This document shows positions 1 to 8,685 of a stretch of 64,000 nt of DNA, one piece after another (position 1 is the first letter of the stretch; each line of letters starts with the position of its first letter). Made by a program: the position numbers and the translations under genes. The notes below the pieces were generated by a model. The model saw nothing but the letters and a program-made list of their open reading frames with translations, had not been told where the DNA came from and searched no databases. The DNA is from Thermoleophilia bacterium (GTDB lineage Bacteria; Actinomycetota; Thermoleophilia; RBG-16-64-13): contig JAOAGT010000002.1 of NCBI GenBank assembly GCA_026415615.1, positions 310,001-374,000 of the forward strand. Reading direction: 5' to 3'.

Positions 1-2
1 TT

Positions 3-1718
3 CGGCGCAGCGTTGTTGGTTTGGTGGGTGCGCTTCTGGATGTTGGTCAGATTATCGGCCAGTCGCCGCTGGCTGTTGCTTCACCCAATGTCCAGCTTGC
101 ATTGCTAGACCCCGGTGGCGGGGCAAATCCAATTCTACTTTGGTCTACATCGGTGGGCTCAGGAGCAGAAGGGGCAACACCTGTAGATTCTTCTGGCGGA
201 AACATGGTGCTTAAGCGGGCCATCGCGGCTGCTGATCGCCGTCTTGAGGCAGTGGCTGTCCCTAGCGCGTTGTTCGAGCGGCAGCATCGCCCCTGGGTGA
301 GCTGGCTGGTACTCTCGCTTGGGATAGCGGGGACTGCTCTGTTTACTTCCTATGGGATTTTCCTTCGTGGGCGCACAGTCGCTGCTCGACGTCATGCTGC
401 AGAGATGCAAGCTGTTCTCAGTCGTCTAGAAGAAGAGATGCAAGCGCGCTTGCGAGCGGAGGAGCGGCTGCGTGCAAGCGAGAAGATGGAGGCTATCGGA
501 AGGCTTGCGGGAGGTATAGCACATGACTTCAACAACCTCCTCCAGGTGATTTTGGGCAATGTGCAGCTTCTGCTTATGCGCGCTGAGGCTCGTGGGGAAA
601 GCCTGGCGGCAACAACCGGCGGCGAACTAAAGGAAATCGAAAAGGCTGCTCAGCTTGCTGCAGGTCTCACGCGCAAATTGCTCACCTTTGCCCGCCCCGA
701 CTCGGGAGAAGCGCAGATTCTCCGTCTAGATGAGCAAATTGCTGAGATGATGCCGTTGTTTGAAAGAACCACGCCGGATAACGTGCTCACCTCTTTCTTT
801 CCTTGGGGCGATGACGCAGGCGGGCTCGGCCATCCACATTTGGACCCGGGTTTGGCATGGACAGCCCGTCCGACATCTCGTCCGCTGGTCAAGCTGGACC
901 CTCTGCAACTTCAACAGGTGGCACTCAATCTAGTGATCAATGCTGCTGAGTCCATGCCCGCGGGGGGCCAAATCACCATAGCCGTTTCTGTCATTGTGGT
1001 CGATGAGCTTCAGGCCAGGGCTCATGTCGAGATTCCTCCGGGTCACTACGCCGTATTGGAAGTGCGGGATACGGGCCAAGGAATGGACCCCGAGACTATG
1101 AATCGTATTTTCGAGCCCTTCTTTACCACCAAGGAGCATGGGCACGGCACAGGTCTCGGACTTGCTACTGTGTATGGGATTGTCAAACGGGCTGGTGGGT
1201 ATATAGAGGTGGAGAGTGAGGTAGCTAAGGGAAGTAGTTTCAAGATCTACCTTCCCCTGGTGAGCCAGGAGGTTCCGCAGAATAAGTCGCGGAGCGAGAG
1301 CGGCGGTGGAAGGATCATGGAACACAAGGCCACAGTGTTGGTGGTCGAGGACAACGAGGCGGTGCGGCGCCTGGCTGTGCGCATTTTGAGTGGAGCGGGC
1401 TACACCGTGTGGGAAGCGGCTGACGCTGCGGAGGCTCTCAAACTTGTGGAAGAAGCCCAGGAGGGGCCGGATCTCCTACTTACTGACCTGTCTATGCCAG
1501 GGATGGGCGGTCACGAGCTGGCTTCAAAGCTGTGCGCGCAGCTTCCGGGGTTGCGCGTAGTGTTCATTTCGGGGTATGCGGACGATGCTGTGCAAGATGC
1601 CGCGTTTGTAGGTCGGGCGGTGTTTCTCAACAAGCCCTTCACCCCTGCGGTGTTACTTGAACGGGTGAGCGAGAGTCTTTACGGTAAGGACAACAGCAAT
1701 CGGGGAGCGGGCCCATGA
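3..1718 (+). CDS. Hybrid sensor histidine kinase with C-terminal receiver (5' partial)
   Basis: The frame is open to the left edge, so the true start lies outside the window; the first possible start inside is TTG at 21. Numbering from there: the end of an extracytoplasmic sensor region (1-90, perhaps CHASE-like), one membrane segment (about 92-115), a short coiled coil, a HisKA domain with phospho-accepting His168 in AGGIAHDFNNLL, an HATPase with the G1 box DTGQGM and G2 box GTGLGLATVYG, and a receiver (about 437-560) with acidic VVEDN, acceptor Asp489 in LLTDLSMPGM and the conserved Lys in LNKPF. It should sense an external or membrane signal and pass phosphate internally. No DNA-binding output domain is present. 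The stop overlaps the next gene's start (ATGA), so the pair is probably co-translated. A kinase of the same architecture lies at the right end. Confidence 0.9.
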   Translation, partial: RRSVVGLVGALLDVGQIIGQSPLAVASPNVQLALLDPGGGANPILLWSTSVGSGAEGATPVDSSGGNMVLKRAIAAADRRLEAVAVPSALFERQHRPWVSWLVLSLGIAGTALFTSYGIFLRGRTVAARRHAAEMQAVLSRLEEEMQARLRAEERLRASEKMEAIGRLAGGIAHDFNNLLQVILGNVQLLLMRAEARGESLAATTGGELKEIEKAAQLAAGLTRKLLTFARPDSGEAQILRLDEQIAEMMPLFERTTPDNVLTSFFPWGDDAGGLGHPHLDPGLAWTARPTSRPLVKLDPLQLQQVALNLVINAAESMPAGGQITIAVSVIVVDELQARAHVEIPPGHYAVLEVRDTGQGMDPETMNRIFEPFFTTKEHGHGTGLGLATVYGIVKRAGGYIEVESEVAKGSSFKIYLPLVSQEVPQNKSRSESGGGRIMEHKATVLVVEDNEAVRRLAVRILSGAGYTVWEAADAAEALKLVEEAQEGPDLLLTDLSMPGMGGHELASKLCAQLPGLRVVFISGYADDAVQDAAFVGRAVFLNKPFTPAVLLERVSESLYGKDNSNRGAGP

Positions 1719-2029
1719 CACTGGAGGAAGCGACCAAAGCAATCAGACTGGTGGAAGTTCAGCCAGGGGCAGTGGTAAGCCGGGAGCTCATGGCAAGACC
1801 CCAGGGTACCGTGACGCTGTTTGCTTTTGATGCGGGCCAAGGTTTGAGCGAGCACACGGCTCCCTATGACGCAGTGGTGTACATTCTTGAGGGGCGGGCA
1901 TCCATCACTATTGGTGGGAGACCGCAACAGGTGGAGGAAGGAGATCTTCTTATCATGCCGGCTAACGTGCCTCACGGGCTTCTCGCTATTACCCCTTTCA
2001 AGATGATGCTCGTGATGGTGCGGGCTTGA
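1715..2029 (+). CDS. Small cupin-domain protein
   Basis: A 104-residue single-domain cupin. The core shows the two cupin motifs: an early block ending GLSEHTAPYDAVVYILEG, supplying a His and a Glu, and a later block GDLLIMPANVPHGL with a His. This is enough to hold a metal ion or small ligand in a beta-barrel. It starts at an ATG overlapping the kinase stop, with GGGGAG upstream. Small free-standing cupins act as ligand sensors, epimerases or metal-binding proteins, and the sequence does not say which. Its position between a sensor kinase and a TusA/IscS/IscU cassette is compatible with an accessory role in either, but that is inference. Confidence 0.85.
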   Translation: MTLEEATKAIRLVEVQPGAVVSRELMARPQGTVTLFAFDAGQGLSEHTAPYDAVVYILEGRASITIGGRPQQVEEGDLLIMPANVPHGLLAITPFKMMLVMVRA

Positions 2030-2092
2030 GTACGCGGGCTTCGTAACGGCCGGAGAAAAACCTGGTCTGGTGAGTAGAAGGAGAGAATCTCT

Positions 2093-2389
2093 ATGACTGA
2101 AGGTATCCATCCAGAAAAGCCTCAAGCAGGCCGAGGCGGGGAGAACGCTGAGGCGTCCGTTACGGTGAGTGAGACTCTGGACTGTATAGGGCTATATTGT
2201 CCGCAGCCTTTGCTCCAAACCAGGGAGGCCATGGATCGTCTAGCTCCCGGGGAGATCCTGGAGGTCTTGGCTACTGATCCAGCGGCAGAGGAAGATCTCA
2301 AACGTTTTGCAAAGCGCGCGGGCCATGAATTTCTGCTAGCGGAGGACAAAGGAGACTACAAGAGATTTCTGATCCGCCGAGGTGCATAG
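2093..2389 (+). CDS. TusA/SirA-family sulfur carrier protein
   Basis: 98 residues. After a variable 25-residue N-terminus the protein follows the TusA fold, with active Cys36 in the CPQP motif preceded by LDCIGLY (Cys31 is an extra cysteine), then GEILEVLATDP, a DLKRFAKRAGHEFL helix and a final RFLIRR strand. TusA proteins carry persulfide sulfur on the CPxP cysteine to downstream acceptors. AAGGAGAG precedes the ATG. The next genes encode a cysteine desulfurase-like protein and IscU, so this carrier may supply or receive sulfur for Fe-S assembly. It resembles the second TusA at 54811, sharing the LEVLATD and GHEFL blocks. Confidence 0.9.
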   Translation: MTEGIHPEKPQAGRGGENAEASVTVSETLDCIGLYCPQPLLQTREAMDRLAPGEILEVLATDPAAEEDLKRFAKRAGHEFLLAEDKGDYKRFLIRRGA

Positions 2390-2423
2390 CCGGACTTTGG
2401 TCTCAAGGAGGTATAGAATCGCG

Positions 2424-3602
2424 ATGGTTTCTCCCCGCCTAAACGTGGTCTATCTTGATTACCAGTCGGCTCGTCCCGTTGACCCGCGTGTGTTACGAGC
2501 CATGCAGCCTTACTTCACAGAGAGGTTTGGCAATCCGGCTTCACTGCATGCGGTGGGAGATCAGGCTACGGAGGTCTTGGAAAAAAGCCGCGCTGACGTA
2601 GCTGAGTTTCTAGGGGCAACCCCAGAGGAGATCATCTTCACCTCGGGCGCTACCGAAGCAAACAATCTTGCCCTGATCGGCTATGCCCGGCGAAACAAGC
2701 GCCAGGGCAACCACATAGTAATCACAGAGGTCGAGCACATATCAATTCTCAATATTGCTAAATTCCTGGAACAGGAAGGATTTCGGGTATCGCGCGTGCC
2801 ACCGGACCAATATGGGCGTATCAATCCGGAAAAACTCCGCAGCCGCCTGACCGAGGACACAATCTTGGTATCAGTTGGCTGGGCCAGCAACGAAATTGGT
2901 ACCATCCAGCCTATTGCGGCTATAGCGGAGATGCTTCGTGACAGCAAAGTGGCTTTACATGTGGATGCTGTAGCAGTTGAGGGCCAGCTCCCGATCAACC
3001 TAAGTGAGATTCCCATCGATCTTCTTAGCATCTCAAGCAATGACATTTATGGTCCGCAAGGAGTTGGGGCGCTATACGTACGCAAAGGTGTGCGTATTGC
3101 GCCTGTGATGATTGGCGGGGGGCAGGAGCGGGGGCTGCGCTCTGGGACGGAAAATCTTGCGGGCATCGTGGGAATGGCGGCGGCGGCCAAGATTGCACTT
3201 CAGGAAATGCCTGAGGAGGCGGCCAGGCTGCAGAGGTTGCGTGACGCGCTCATCAAAGAGGTTCTCTCCACCATTCCCGACTCGCATCTTAACGGGCATC
3301 CCACAGAGAGGCTACCCAACAACGCGCATTTCCGCTTCGCCGGGGTGGAAGGTGAGTCTTTGGTCTTGGCGCTCCGCGATGAGGGCATTGCCGCCTCCAC
3401 GGGGTCTGCCTGCTCTTCCAAGACTCTTGAGCCCTCTCATACATTGATCGCCTGCGGTCTTTTGCACGAGGAAGCACACGGATCTTTGGAGTTTACTTTT
3501 GGCCGGTTTAGTCATGAATCGGATGTGGATAGGGTAATGGAAGTACTGCCTGGGGTTGTGGAGCGGCTGCGAAGGCTCTCGCCCCTGTACCCGAAAAAGT
3601 AG
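2424..3602 (+). CDS. iscS: Cysteine desulfurase-like IscS/NifS protein lacking the PLP lysine
   Basis: 392 residues from ATG 2424, with AGGAGG at 2406-2411; an upstream GTG at 2382 overlaps the TusA gene and is less likely. The class-V aminotransferase fold is complete: FGNPASLHAVG, FTSGATEANN, His105 in EVEHISILN, NEIGTIQP, GGGQERGLRSGTEN, and the sulfur-accepting Cys in GSACSSKTL. The Schiff-base lysine normally found in SGHKIYGPKG is replaced: this protein reads SISSNDIYGPQG, with Asp207 (codon 3042-3044) in its place. From memory, the Archaeoglobus fulgidus IscS has the same Asp substitution, binds no PLP and works as a scaffold partner of IscU. This copy is therefore unlikely to be an ordinary cysteine desulfurase. 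TusA upstream and IscU downstream suggest an assembly complex fed by another sulfur source. Confidence 0.9.
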   Translation: MVSPRLNVVYLDYQSARPVDPRVLRAMQPYFTERFGNPASLHAVGDQATEVLEKSRADVAEFLGATPEEIIFTSGATEANNLALIGYARRNKRQGNHIVITEVEHISILNIAKFLEQEGFRVSRVPPDQYGRINPEKLRSRLTEDTILVSVGWASNEIGTIQPIAAIAEMLRDSKVALHVDAVAVEGQLPINLSEIPIDLLSISSNDIYGPQGVGALYVRKGVRIAPVMIGGGQERGLRSGTENLAGIVGMAAAAKIALQEMPEEAARLQRLRDALIKEVLSTIPDSHLNGHPTERLPNNAHFRFAGVEGESLVLALRDEGIAASTGSACSSKTLEPSHTLIACGLLHEEAHGSLEFTFGRFSHESDVDRVMEVLPGVVERLRRLSPLYPKK

Positions 3603-3648
3603 CTAAGGCGGAATAGTAGGTGGATAACGGCCCAAGTGAGGTAAGGGC

Positions 3649-4488
3649 ATGAAATCAACACAGTATTCGGAAAAGGTTCTCGATCATTTTCGTAACCCGC
3701 GGAACGTGGGTGTACTAGAAGGCGACGACGTCGCTGTGGGGCGGGTGGGCAACCCGGTTTGCGGCGACCTTATGGAAATGTACGTACGCATCAAAGACGA
3801 CAGGATAGTCGACATCAAGTTTCAGACTTTTGGCTGCGGTTCAGCGATTGCTACTTCGAGCATGATCACTGAGTTGGTCAAGGGTAAGACGCTGGACGAG
3901 GCTCTTCAAGTGACGCGGGCCGACGTGGCTGATGCTTTGGACGGTCTTCCCCCAATTAAGATGCACTGCTCAAACCTTGCTGCCGATGCTTTGCATGACG
4001 CTATCAAGAATTGGCGTGAGGGAAGAAAGTTAAAGCCTCTTAGTGCTGAGGAAGCGGCAGCGGCAGGTGGTTCCTGTGAAGGTGTCCAGGCCGCCGAGGC
4101 CCTTGTGGAGGCGATGAGGCGAGCGGCTGGAGCTACGGTGGAGGGGGTCGAGGAATTCAAAGGAAAGGGAGTTTTCACCGCTGTCGACGATCCCGCCTTG
4201 TTGCGAGACAAACGGGTGTTGGTGCTAGATAAGGGCCCGGCAGCGGCGCGGCTTGCTCTCGATCTGACCCAGGTTACACCCCGTGTGGTCTATGTGACCG
4301 AGCTTGACACCTTGGCCTTGCCTGAGGACTTGGCTTCTCAGCTAAAGCGCTCAGACGTCAAAGTTCTTTACAAGTCGCGTCTGCTCGCGGTGCGTGGCGA
4401 GGGCGAGGTAGAGAAGGTTCTCATCCACGACTTAGACGAAGATACGGAGTATGAACTTTTTGTGGATGCGGTAGTCTTGCTGGACTGA
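3649..4488 (+). CDS. iscU: IscU-type Fe-S scaffold fused to a thioredoxin-reductase-like domain
   Basis: 279 residues, about twice the usual IscU length. Residues 1-125 are IscU, with cluster-ligand Cys38 and Asp40 in GNPVCGDLM, Cys63 in FGCGSAIATSS and Cys107 in KMHCSNLAADAL. A linker (about 126-172, with an extra Cys143) leads to about 105 residues resembling the NAD(P)-binding half of thioredoxin reductase, beginning KGVFTAVDDPALLRDKRV and ending ELFVDAVVLLD. The dinucleotide glycine motif is degenerate (VLDKGPAAA), so cofactor binding is doubtful. GAGGTAAGGG precedes the ATG. It lies 46 bp after the lysine-less IscS and is its likely partner. The added domain could be a docking or redox module; no function is assigned. 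Confidence 0.88.
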   Translation: MKSTQYSEKVLDHFRNPRNVGVLEGDDVAVGRVGNPVCGDLMEMYVRIKDDRIVDIKFQTFGCGSAIATSSMITELVKGKTLDEALQVTRADVADALDGLPPIKMHCSNLAADALHDAIKNWREGRKLKPLSAEEAAAAGGSCEGVQAAEALVEAMRRAAGATVEGVEEFKGKGVFTAVDDPALLRDKRVLVLDKGPAAARLALDLTQVTPRVVYVTELDTLALPEDLASQLKRSDVKVLYKSRLLAVRGEGEVEKVLIHDLDEDTEYELFVDAVVLLD

Positions 4489-4501
4489 GACGATATCGGG
4501 T

Positions 4502-6430
4502 GTGGCGCTGATATCGTTGCACGAGGTTTCACTCAGCCTAGGTGGCTCTGCTCTTCTTGACCGGGCAACCCTGGTGGTGGAACCGCAAGAGCGTATAGGC
4601 CTAGTCGGACGAAATGGAGCTGGCAAATCTACCCTGCTTCGCTTGCTGGCCGGGGAGATTGGGCCCGACGCGGGTGTGGTTACCAGGGAGCCGGGTGTCC
4701 GAGTAGCGCTACTTCCTCAGTATGTTCCCGAGACACTGCCCGGCACCGTGTTTGACGTTGTTGCCTCTGGAGCAGGTGAACACCTTACTCTGCTCAGGCA
4801 GTACCAAGATCTAGCTGACCGGCTAGGTGATCTTGCCCATGGTCACGAAAGCGGAGATTCCCAGGGTTTGTTGCAGGAGCTGGATCGAGTACAGCGCCTT
4901 CTGGAGGCAAGCGGGGGCTGGCAGCTTCATGGGCGGGTTAAAGAACTCATCCAAACACACGGTCTAGAGGGACAAGCGGAGTTTGACTCTCTTTCGGCTG
5001 GGATGAAGCGCCGGGCACTGTTGGCGAGGGCTCTTGTGGCCGAGCCAGACGTACTTCTTCTTGACGAGCCAACTAATCATCTGGACATCGAGACCATCGT
5101 CTGGCTGGAAGACATGCTTCTTAGGTTGGGCAAGACCATTCTCTTTGTTACTCACGACCGAAGCTTTCTCAGCCGGCTAGCCACGCGCATTGTAGAACTG
5201 GACCGCGGGCGTCTTCTGTCCTACCCGTGTTCCTATGACCGGTACTTGGAGCGCCGAGCTTCTCTGCTTGAGGCGGAACAGAGAGCTTGGCAGCAGTTTG
5301 ACAAAAAGCTTGCTCAGGAGGAAGCCTGGATTAGACGAGGCGTGAGGGCGCGGCGGACCCGCAACGAAGGGCGAGCGAGGGCTCTGGAGCGGCTTAGGTT
5401 GGAGCGGGAGCGCCGGCGAGAAAGACTCGGTGATCCCCGCCTGGCGATCGTGGAAGCTGAACGGAGCGGCCGGTTGGTAGTTGAGGCTACCGATGTCAGC
5501 TTTGCCTACGGGGAAAAGGTGATTCTGCGCGACTTTTCGACCGTAGTTCTGCGCGGGGATAGGGTGGGGATTTTAGGGCCGAATGGCTCGGGCAAGACTA
5601 CTCTGCTTGGGCTTCTTGTAGGAGAGCTGTCGCCACAACAAGGCCGGGTGCGTCTCGGTACGGGTGTGAAGGTGGCCTATTTTGACCAGCTGCGAGCTAG
5701 CCTGGATGGGGAGCAGATCGTAAGAGACGCAGTTGCAGATGGCGCTGAGTTTGTGGTGGTGGAGGGCAAGCGGCGCCACATCGTCGGCTATCTCGAGGAT
5801 TTCCTTTTTACGCATGAGCAAATTCACGGGCCAGTGCGTCTGCTTTCGGGCGGGGAGCGAAATCGCCTGCTTCTTGCAAAGCTGTTTGCCGTACCGTCCA
5901 ATGTGCTTGCCTTGGATGAGCCGACCAATGATCTTGACACGGAAACCCTTGAACTCTTAGAGCAAAGACTTCTTGACTACACTGGGACAATCTTGCTTGT
6001 AAGTCACGATCGGACGTTCTTAAACAACGTTGTTACCTCTGTGCTCGTGCTTGAGGGTGATGGGAAGGTAGGGGAATACGTGGGCGGGTACGACGACTGG
6101 CTTCGCTCGCGTCCCCAGGCAAAGGTTCTGGACGCGCCCCCGGGCGATGTCCGTAGGTCTGAACGGCCAAAGCCGTCCATAGCCAGGCGTCGACTTTCGT
6201 ACAAAGAAAAAAAGGAGCTTGAAACTCTGCCGTTGAGGATCGAGATGCTGGAGAACGAGCAAGCCGAGCTGGCATCTGCTCTTAGTTCGTCCGAGCTCTA
6301 CGCTAGTGGTGACCCTACGCGGATTGTCCAAATCAGCGCACGACTCAAGGAGATTGAGCAAGAAATAGAGGCGGCTTATGCTCGTTGGGAAGAACTTGAG
6401 AAACTAGCGGGAGCCGAGGCGGGACAGTAG
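4502..6430 (+). CDS. ABC-F family ATPase (Uup-like)
   Basis: 642 residues from a GTG start, with no membrane segments and two ABC cassettes. Cassette 1 has GRNGAGKSTLL, signature LSAGMKRRALLARAL and LLLDEPTNHLD; cassette 2 has GPNGSGKTTLL, signature LSGGERNRLLLAKL and LALDEPTNDLD. Between them lies the basic, arginine-rich linker of ABC-F proteins (about residues 250-320). The last 75 residues form a charged coiled coil (SYKEKKELETLP through EIEAAYARWEEL), the C-terminal extension typical of Uup. Members act on ribosomes or, for Uup, also bind branched DNA. The start has no clear Shine-Dalgarno and follows the IscU stop by 13 bp. The stop lies in a 23-bp tandem duplication. Confidence 0.93.
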   Translation: MALISLHEVSLSLGGSALLDRATLVVEPQERIGLVGRNGAGKSTLLRLLAGEIGPDAGVVTREPGVRVALLPQYVPETLPGTVFDVVASGAGEHLTLLRQYQDLADRLGDLAHGHESGDSQGLLQELDRVQRLLEASGGWQLHGRVKELIQTHGLEGQAEFDSLSAGMKRRALLARALVAEPDVLLLDEPTNHLDIETIVWLEDMLLRLGKTILFVTHDRSFLSRLATRIVELDRGRLLSYPCSYDRYLERRASLLEAEQRAWQQFDKKLAQEEAWIRRGVRARRTRNEGRARALERLRLERERRRERLGDPRLAIVEAERSGRLVVEATDVSFAYGEKVILRDFSTVVLRGDRVGILGPNGSGKTTLLGLLVGELSPQQGRVRLGTGVKVAYFDQLRASLDGEQIVRDAVADGAEFVVVEGKRRHIVGYLEDFLFTHEQIHGPVRLLSGGERNRLLLAKLFAVPSNVLALDEPTNDLDTETLELLEQRLLDYTGTILLVSHDRTFLNNVVTSVLVLEGDGKVGEYVGGYDDWLRSRPQAKVLDAPPGDVRRSERPKPSIARRRLSYKEKKELETLPLRIEMLENEQAELASALSSSELYASGDPTRIVQISARLKEIEQEIEAAYARWEELEKLAGAEAGQ

Positions 6431-6451
6431 CGGGAGCCGAGGCGGGACAGG
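6406..6451. repeat. 23-bp tandem duplication across the ABC-F stop codon
   Basis: Two adjacent 23-bp units (6406-6428 and 6429-6451) differ only at the last base. Each begins AGCGGGAGCCGAGGC. The first copy encodes the last ABC-F residues and reaches into the stop; the second lies between that stop and the next gene's GTG, close to its ribosome-binding region. It looks like a replication-slippage duplication. Confidence 0.9.
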
Positions 6452-6461
6452 GAGCGCAGCG

Positions 6462-7673
6462 GTGCATACGCAGGAGTCTGGCGGCGAGAAACGATATCGA
6501 GGCACTCGAGTGCCTCTTCGCATGCAGGCTGTGCAGTCAGCAATCATCCCCCATGTGGCTGCTCTAATCCGTGCTAACCCAGGGACCATATCGTTGGGCC
6601 AAGGCGTCGTGCATTACGGCCCGCCGAAGCAAGCCCTAGAGCGACTTGCTTCTTTCTTTGCTTGCTCCGAAAACCACAAGTACGGTCCAGTGCATGGGAT
6701 GCCGGAGTTAAGAGAAGCGCTTTCTCGCAAGCTTGCAGAAGAAAATGGCATCCAGGTGAATGAGAGCAACGTGGTGGTGATCACTGCCGGAGCCAACATG
6801 GCCTTTGTCAACGCCTTGCTTGCCATCACTGACCCAGGCGACGAGATCATCCTGCAGTTGCCTTTCTATTTCAACCATGAGATGGCCATAGTTATGGCGG
6901 GGTGCCGTCCGGTGGTGGTACCCACTGACGAACATTACCAGCTGCGGCCGGATGCCATTCGGCAAGCCATTACGCCTCGGACCAAAGCAGTGGTTACCGT
7001 ATCGCCCAACAATCCCACGGGAGCTGTGTATAGCGAAGCAGCGCTGCGAGAAGTCAACGGCATCTGCCGCGAGTGCGGCATTTATCACATAAGTGACGAA
7101 GCGTATGAGTACTTCACCTACGACGGTGCCCGTCATTTCTCGCCGGGATCCATCACAGGAAGCGCGCCCCATACCATCTCGATTTTTTCTTTTTCCAAAA
7201 GTTACGGCTTTGCCAGCTGGCGAGTGGGCTACATGGTGATACCTGCTCACCTGTTTGAATCAGTGCAAAAGATTCAGGACACGGTACTCGTCTGTCCTCC
7301 GGTGGTTTCACAGTTTGCAGCGCTGGGTGCCCTTGAGGCAGGGCGTGACTACTGTCTAGGTCATCTTGAGGCCATTGCCGACGTGAGAGCACAGGTGCTA
7401 GAAGAGCTGCAAGAAATCGAGGACATCTGTTCGGTGCCTACAGCGCAGGGGGCTTTCTACTTGCTCCTACGAGTGCAAACAGATCTTTCCGCTGATGACG
7501 TTGTAGATCGACTTGTGCGCGACTACCGGGTGGCGGTAATTCCCGGCACTACCTTTGGCCTGACAGAAGGATGTTACTTGCGGGTTTCTTACGGGGCGCT
7601 TACCGCTCACTCGGTCCGCGAAGGTGTGCAAAGGCTGGTGCGCGGTCTGCGGGAGATCGCCCGCAAGGGATGA
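6462..7673 (+). CDS. Fold-type I pyridoxal-phosphate aminotransferase
   Basis: 403 residues, the usual length for class I/II aminotransferases. Motifs in order: ISLGQGVVHYGPP near the N-terminus (substrate arm), KYGPVHGMPELREAL, the cofactor pocket VVITAGANMAF, VSPNNPTGAVYS (Asn contacting PLP), DEAYEYFTYDG, and Lys in SFSKSYGFASWRVGYM, the Schiff-base lysine. The C-terminus carries the substrate-carboxylate arginine in YLRVSYG. The fold resembles aspartate, aromatic or kynurenine aminotransferases; the amino acid cannot be told from the sequence. Start is GTG 6462, with GGGAGCG upstream overlapping the end of the 23-bp repeat. It follows ABC-F closely and may share its transcript. Confidence 0.92.
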   Translation: MHTQESGGEKRYRGTRVPLRMQAVQSAIIPHVAALIRANPGTISLGQGVVHYGPPKQALERLASFFACSENHKYGPVHGMPELREALSRKLAEENGIQVNESNVVVITAGANMAFVNALLAITDPGDEIILQLPFYFNHEMAIVMAGCRPVVVPTDEHYQLRPDAIRQAITPRTKAVVTVSPNNPTGAVYSEAALREVNGICRECGIYHISDEAYEYFTYDGARHFSPGSITGSAPHTISIFSFSKSYGFASWRVGYMVIPAHLFESVQKIQDTVLVCPPVVSQFAALGALEAGRDYCLGHLEAIADVRAQVLEELQEIEDICSVPTAQGAFYLLLRVQTDLSADDVVDRLVRDYRVAVIPGTTFGLTEGCYLRVSYGALTAHSVREGVQRLVRGLREIARKG

Positions 7674-7715
7674 AGCTGGCAGATGCTTGGCGGCTCAGTG
7701 AGTGCACCATGTCTC

Positions 7716-8663
7716 CTACGAATCCAGAACAGGCGCTACTGCCGCCCACGGAAGGGAGAGCTCTCCCAATCGCCATCGCTTTCGTCCACCTAGAGGCGGG
7801 TGAGTAATAACGGGCCAACTCTTCGCAAGAAGTTCGACTGCGGCGATCCACCGCTGACGGGGCCCGAAAACGGACAACGAAGCTGTCATCGCCCAGCAGC
7901 GATCAAAATCTTGCAAGAGGCGGTGGATGTTCTCACCGGGAATGTTGCGATGGATGAGCGTCTTAGGGAGGCGCTCCGCTAACTCTGAGGGGCATGGAAG
8001 GCTGGGAAGATGTGCGGCAAACGTGATTGTGAGCGGCAACGCTTGAGCAGCGGGCCGGACACTCGTGTGCGACGTCCCACGACCCGCGCCCGAAAGTCCG
8101 CGAAGGCTTGTGGGGTGAGCATGGTCAGGGTTTCGGGTCAGGGTTACCCATACCGCACGGCGGCCCACTTCGTCAGATGTACCTTCTACAAGGATTCCTC
8201 CTGGTGCAAGACGCAGGCAAAGCTGGTGCCAGGCCTCCCAAGCGTCGCTCTCCTCGTATTGGCGAAGTACGTTAAACGCGCGTACTATGACGGGCGGTTG
8301 CGGAACAGGAAGCTCAAACCCTCCCAAAGCAAAGGTAAGCCCGGGGTAACTCTTTGCTCCCCCACGATCCTGCAAGTATTGCCTGGCTCGCTCTACTCGG
8401 TCATGGTCAATGTCCAGTCCGATAACTTGTACATCTGGTCTGACAAGACGCACTCGCTCGTAGAGCTCGATGGTGGTGACGGGAGAGGCGCCAAATCCAA
8501 GATCAACCACCAGCGGGGGAGAATCCGGCTGGCAGAGGAGTCGCCAATAGCAGGCCACCGTCCAGCGGTCCACACGGCGCAATCGGTTTGGCGCGGTGGT
8601 CCCGCGGGTGATCATGCCCTGGGGCCGGGGTCTGGGGTTATGTGCGTGCTGTCTGGCCGTCAT
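7716..8663 (-). CDS. Class I SAM-dependent methyltransferase
   Basis: 315 residues. An N-terminal segment (MITRGTTAPNRLRRVDRW) precedes the AdoMet-binding motif I VVDLGFGASPVTTIEL, then an acidic strand end VIGLDIDHDRVERA, and LRLAPGGILVEGTSDE corresponding to motifs III-IV. These show a Rossmann methyltransferase, but the substrate is not visible. The ATG at 8663 has no good ribosome site; an internal ATG at 8615 would give MITRGTT and is a reasonable alternative. It is divergent from the GT39 gene, with only about 22 bp between starts. Long open frames on the opposite strand here are shadows. Confidence 0.8.
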   Translation of the reverse strand: MTARQHAHNPRPRPQGMITRGTTAPNRLRRVDRWTVACYWRLLCQPDSPPLVVDLGFGASPVTTIELYERVRLVRPDVQVIGLDIDHDRVERARQYLQDRGGAKSYPGLTFALGGFELPVPQPPVIVRAFNVLRQYEESDAWEAWHQLCLRLAPGGILVEGTSDEVGRRAVWVTLTRNPDHAHPTSLRGLSGAGRGTSHTSVRPAAQALPLTITFAAHLPSLPCPSELAERLPKTLIHRNIPGENIHRLLQDFDRCWAMTASLSVFGPRQRWIAAVELLAKSWPVITHPPLGGRKRWRLGELSLPWAAVAPVLDS

Positions 8664-8685
8664 GTTCTTTTATACAATCTTGCCC

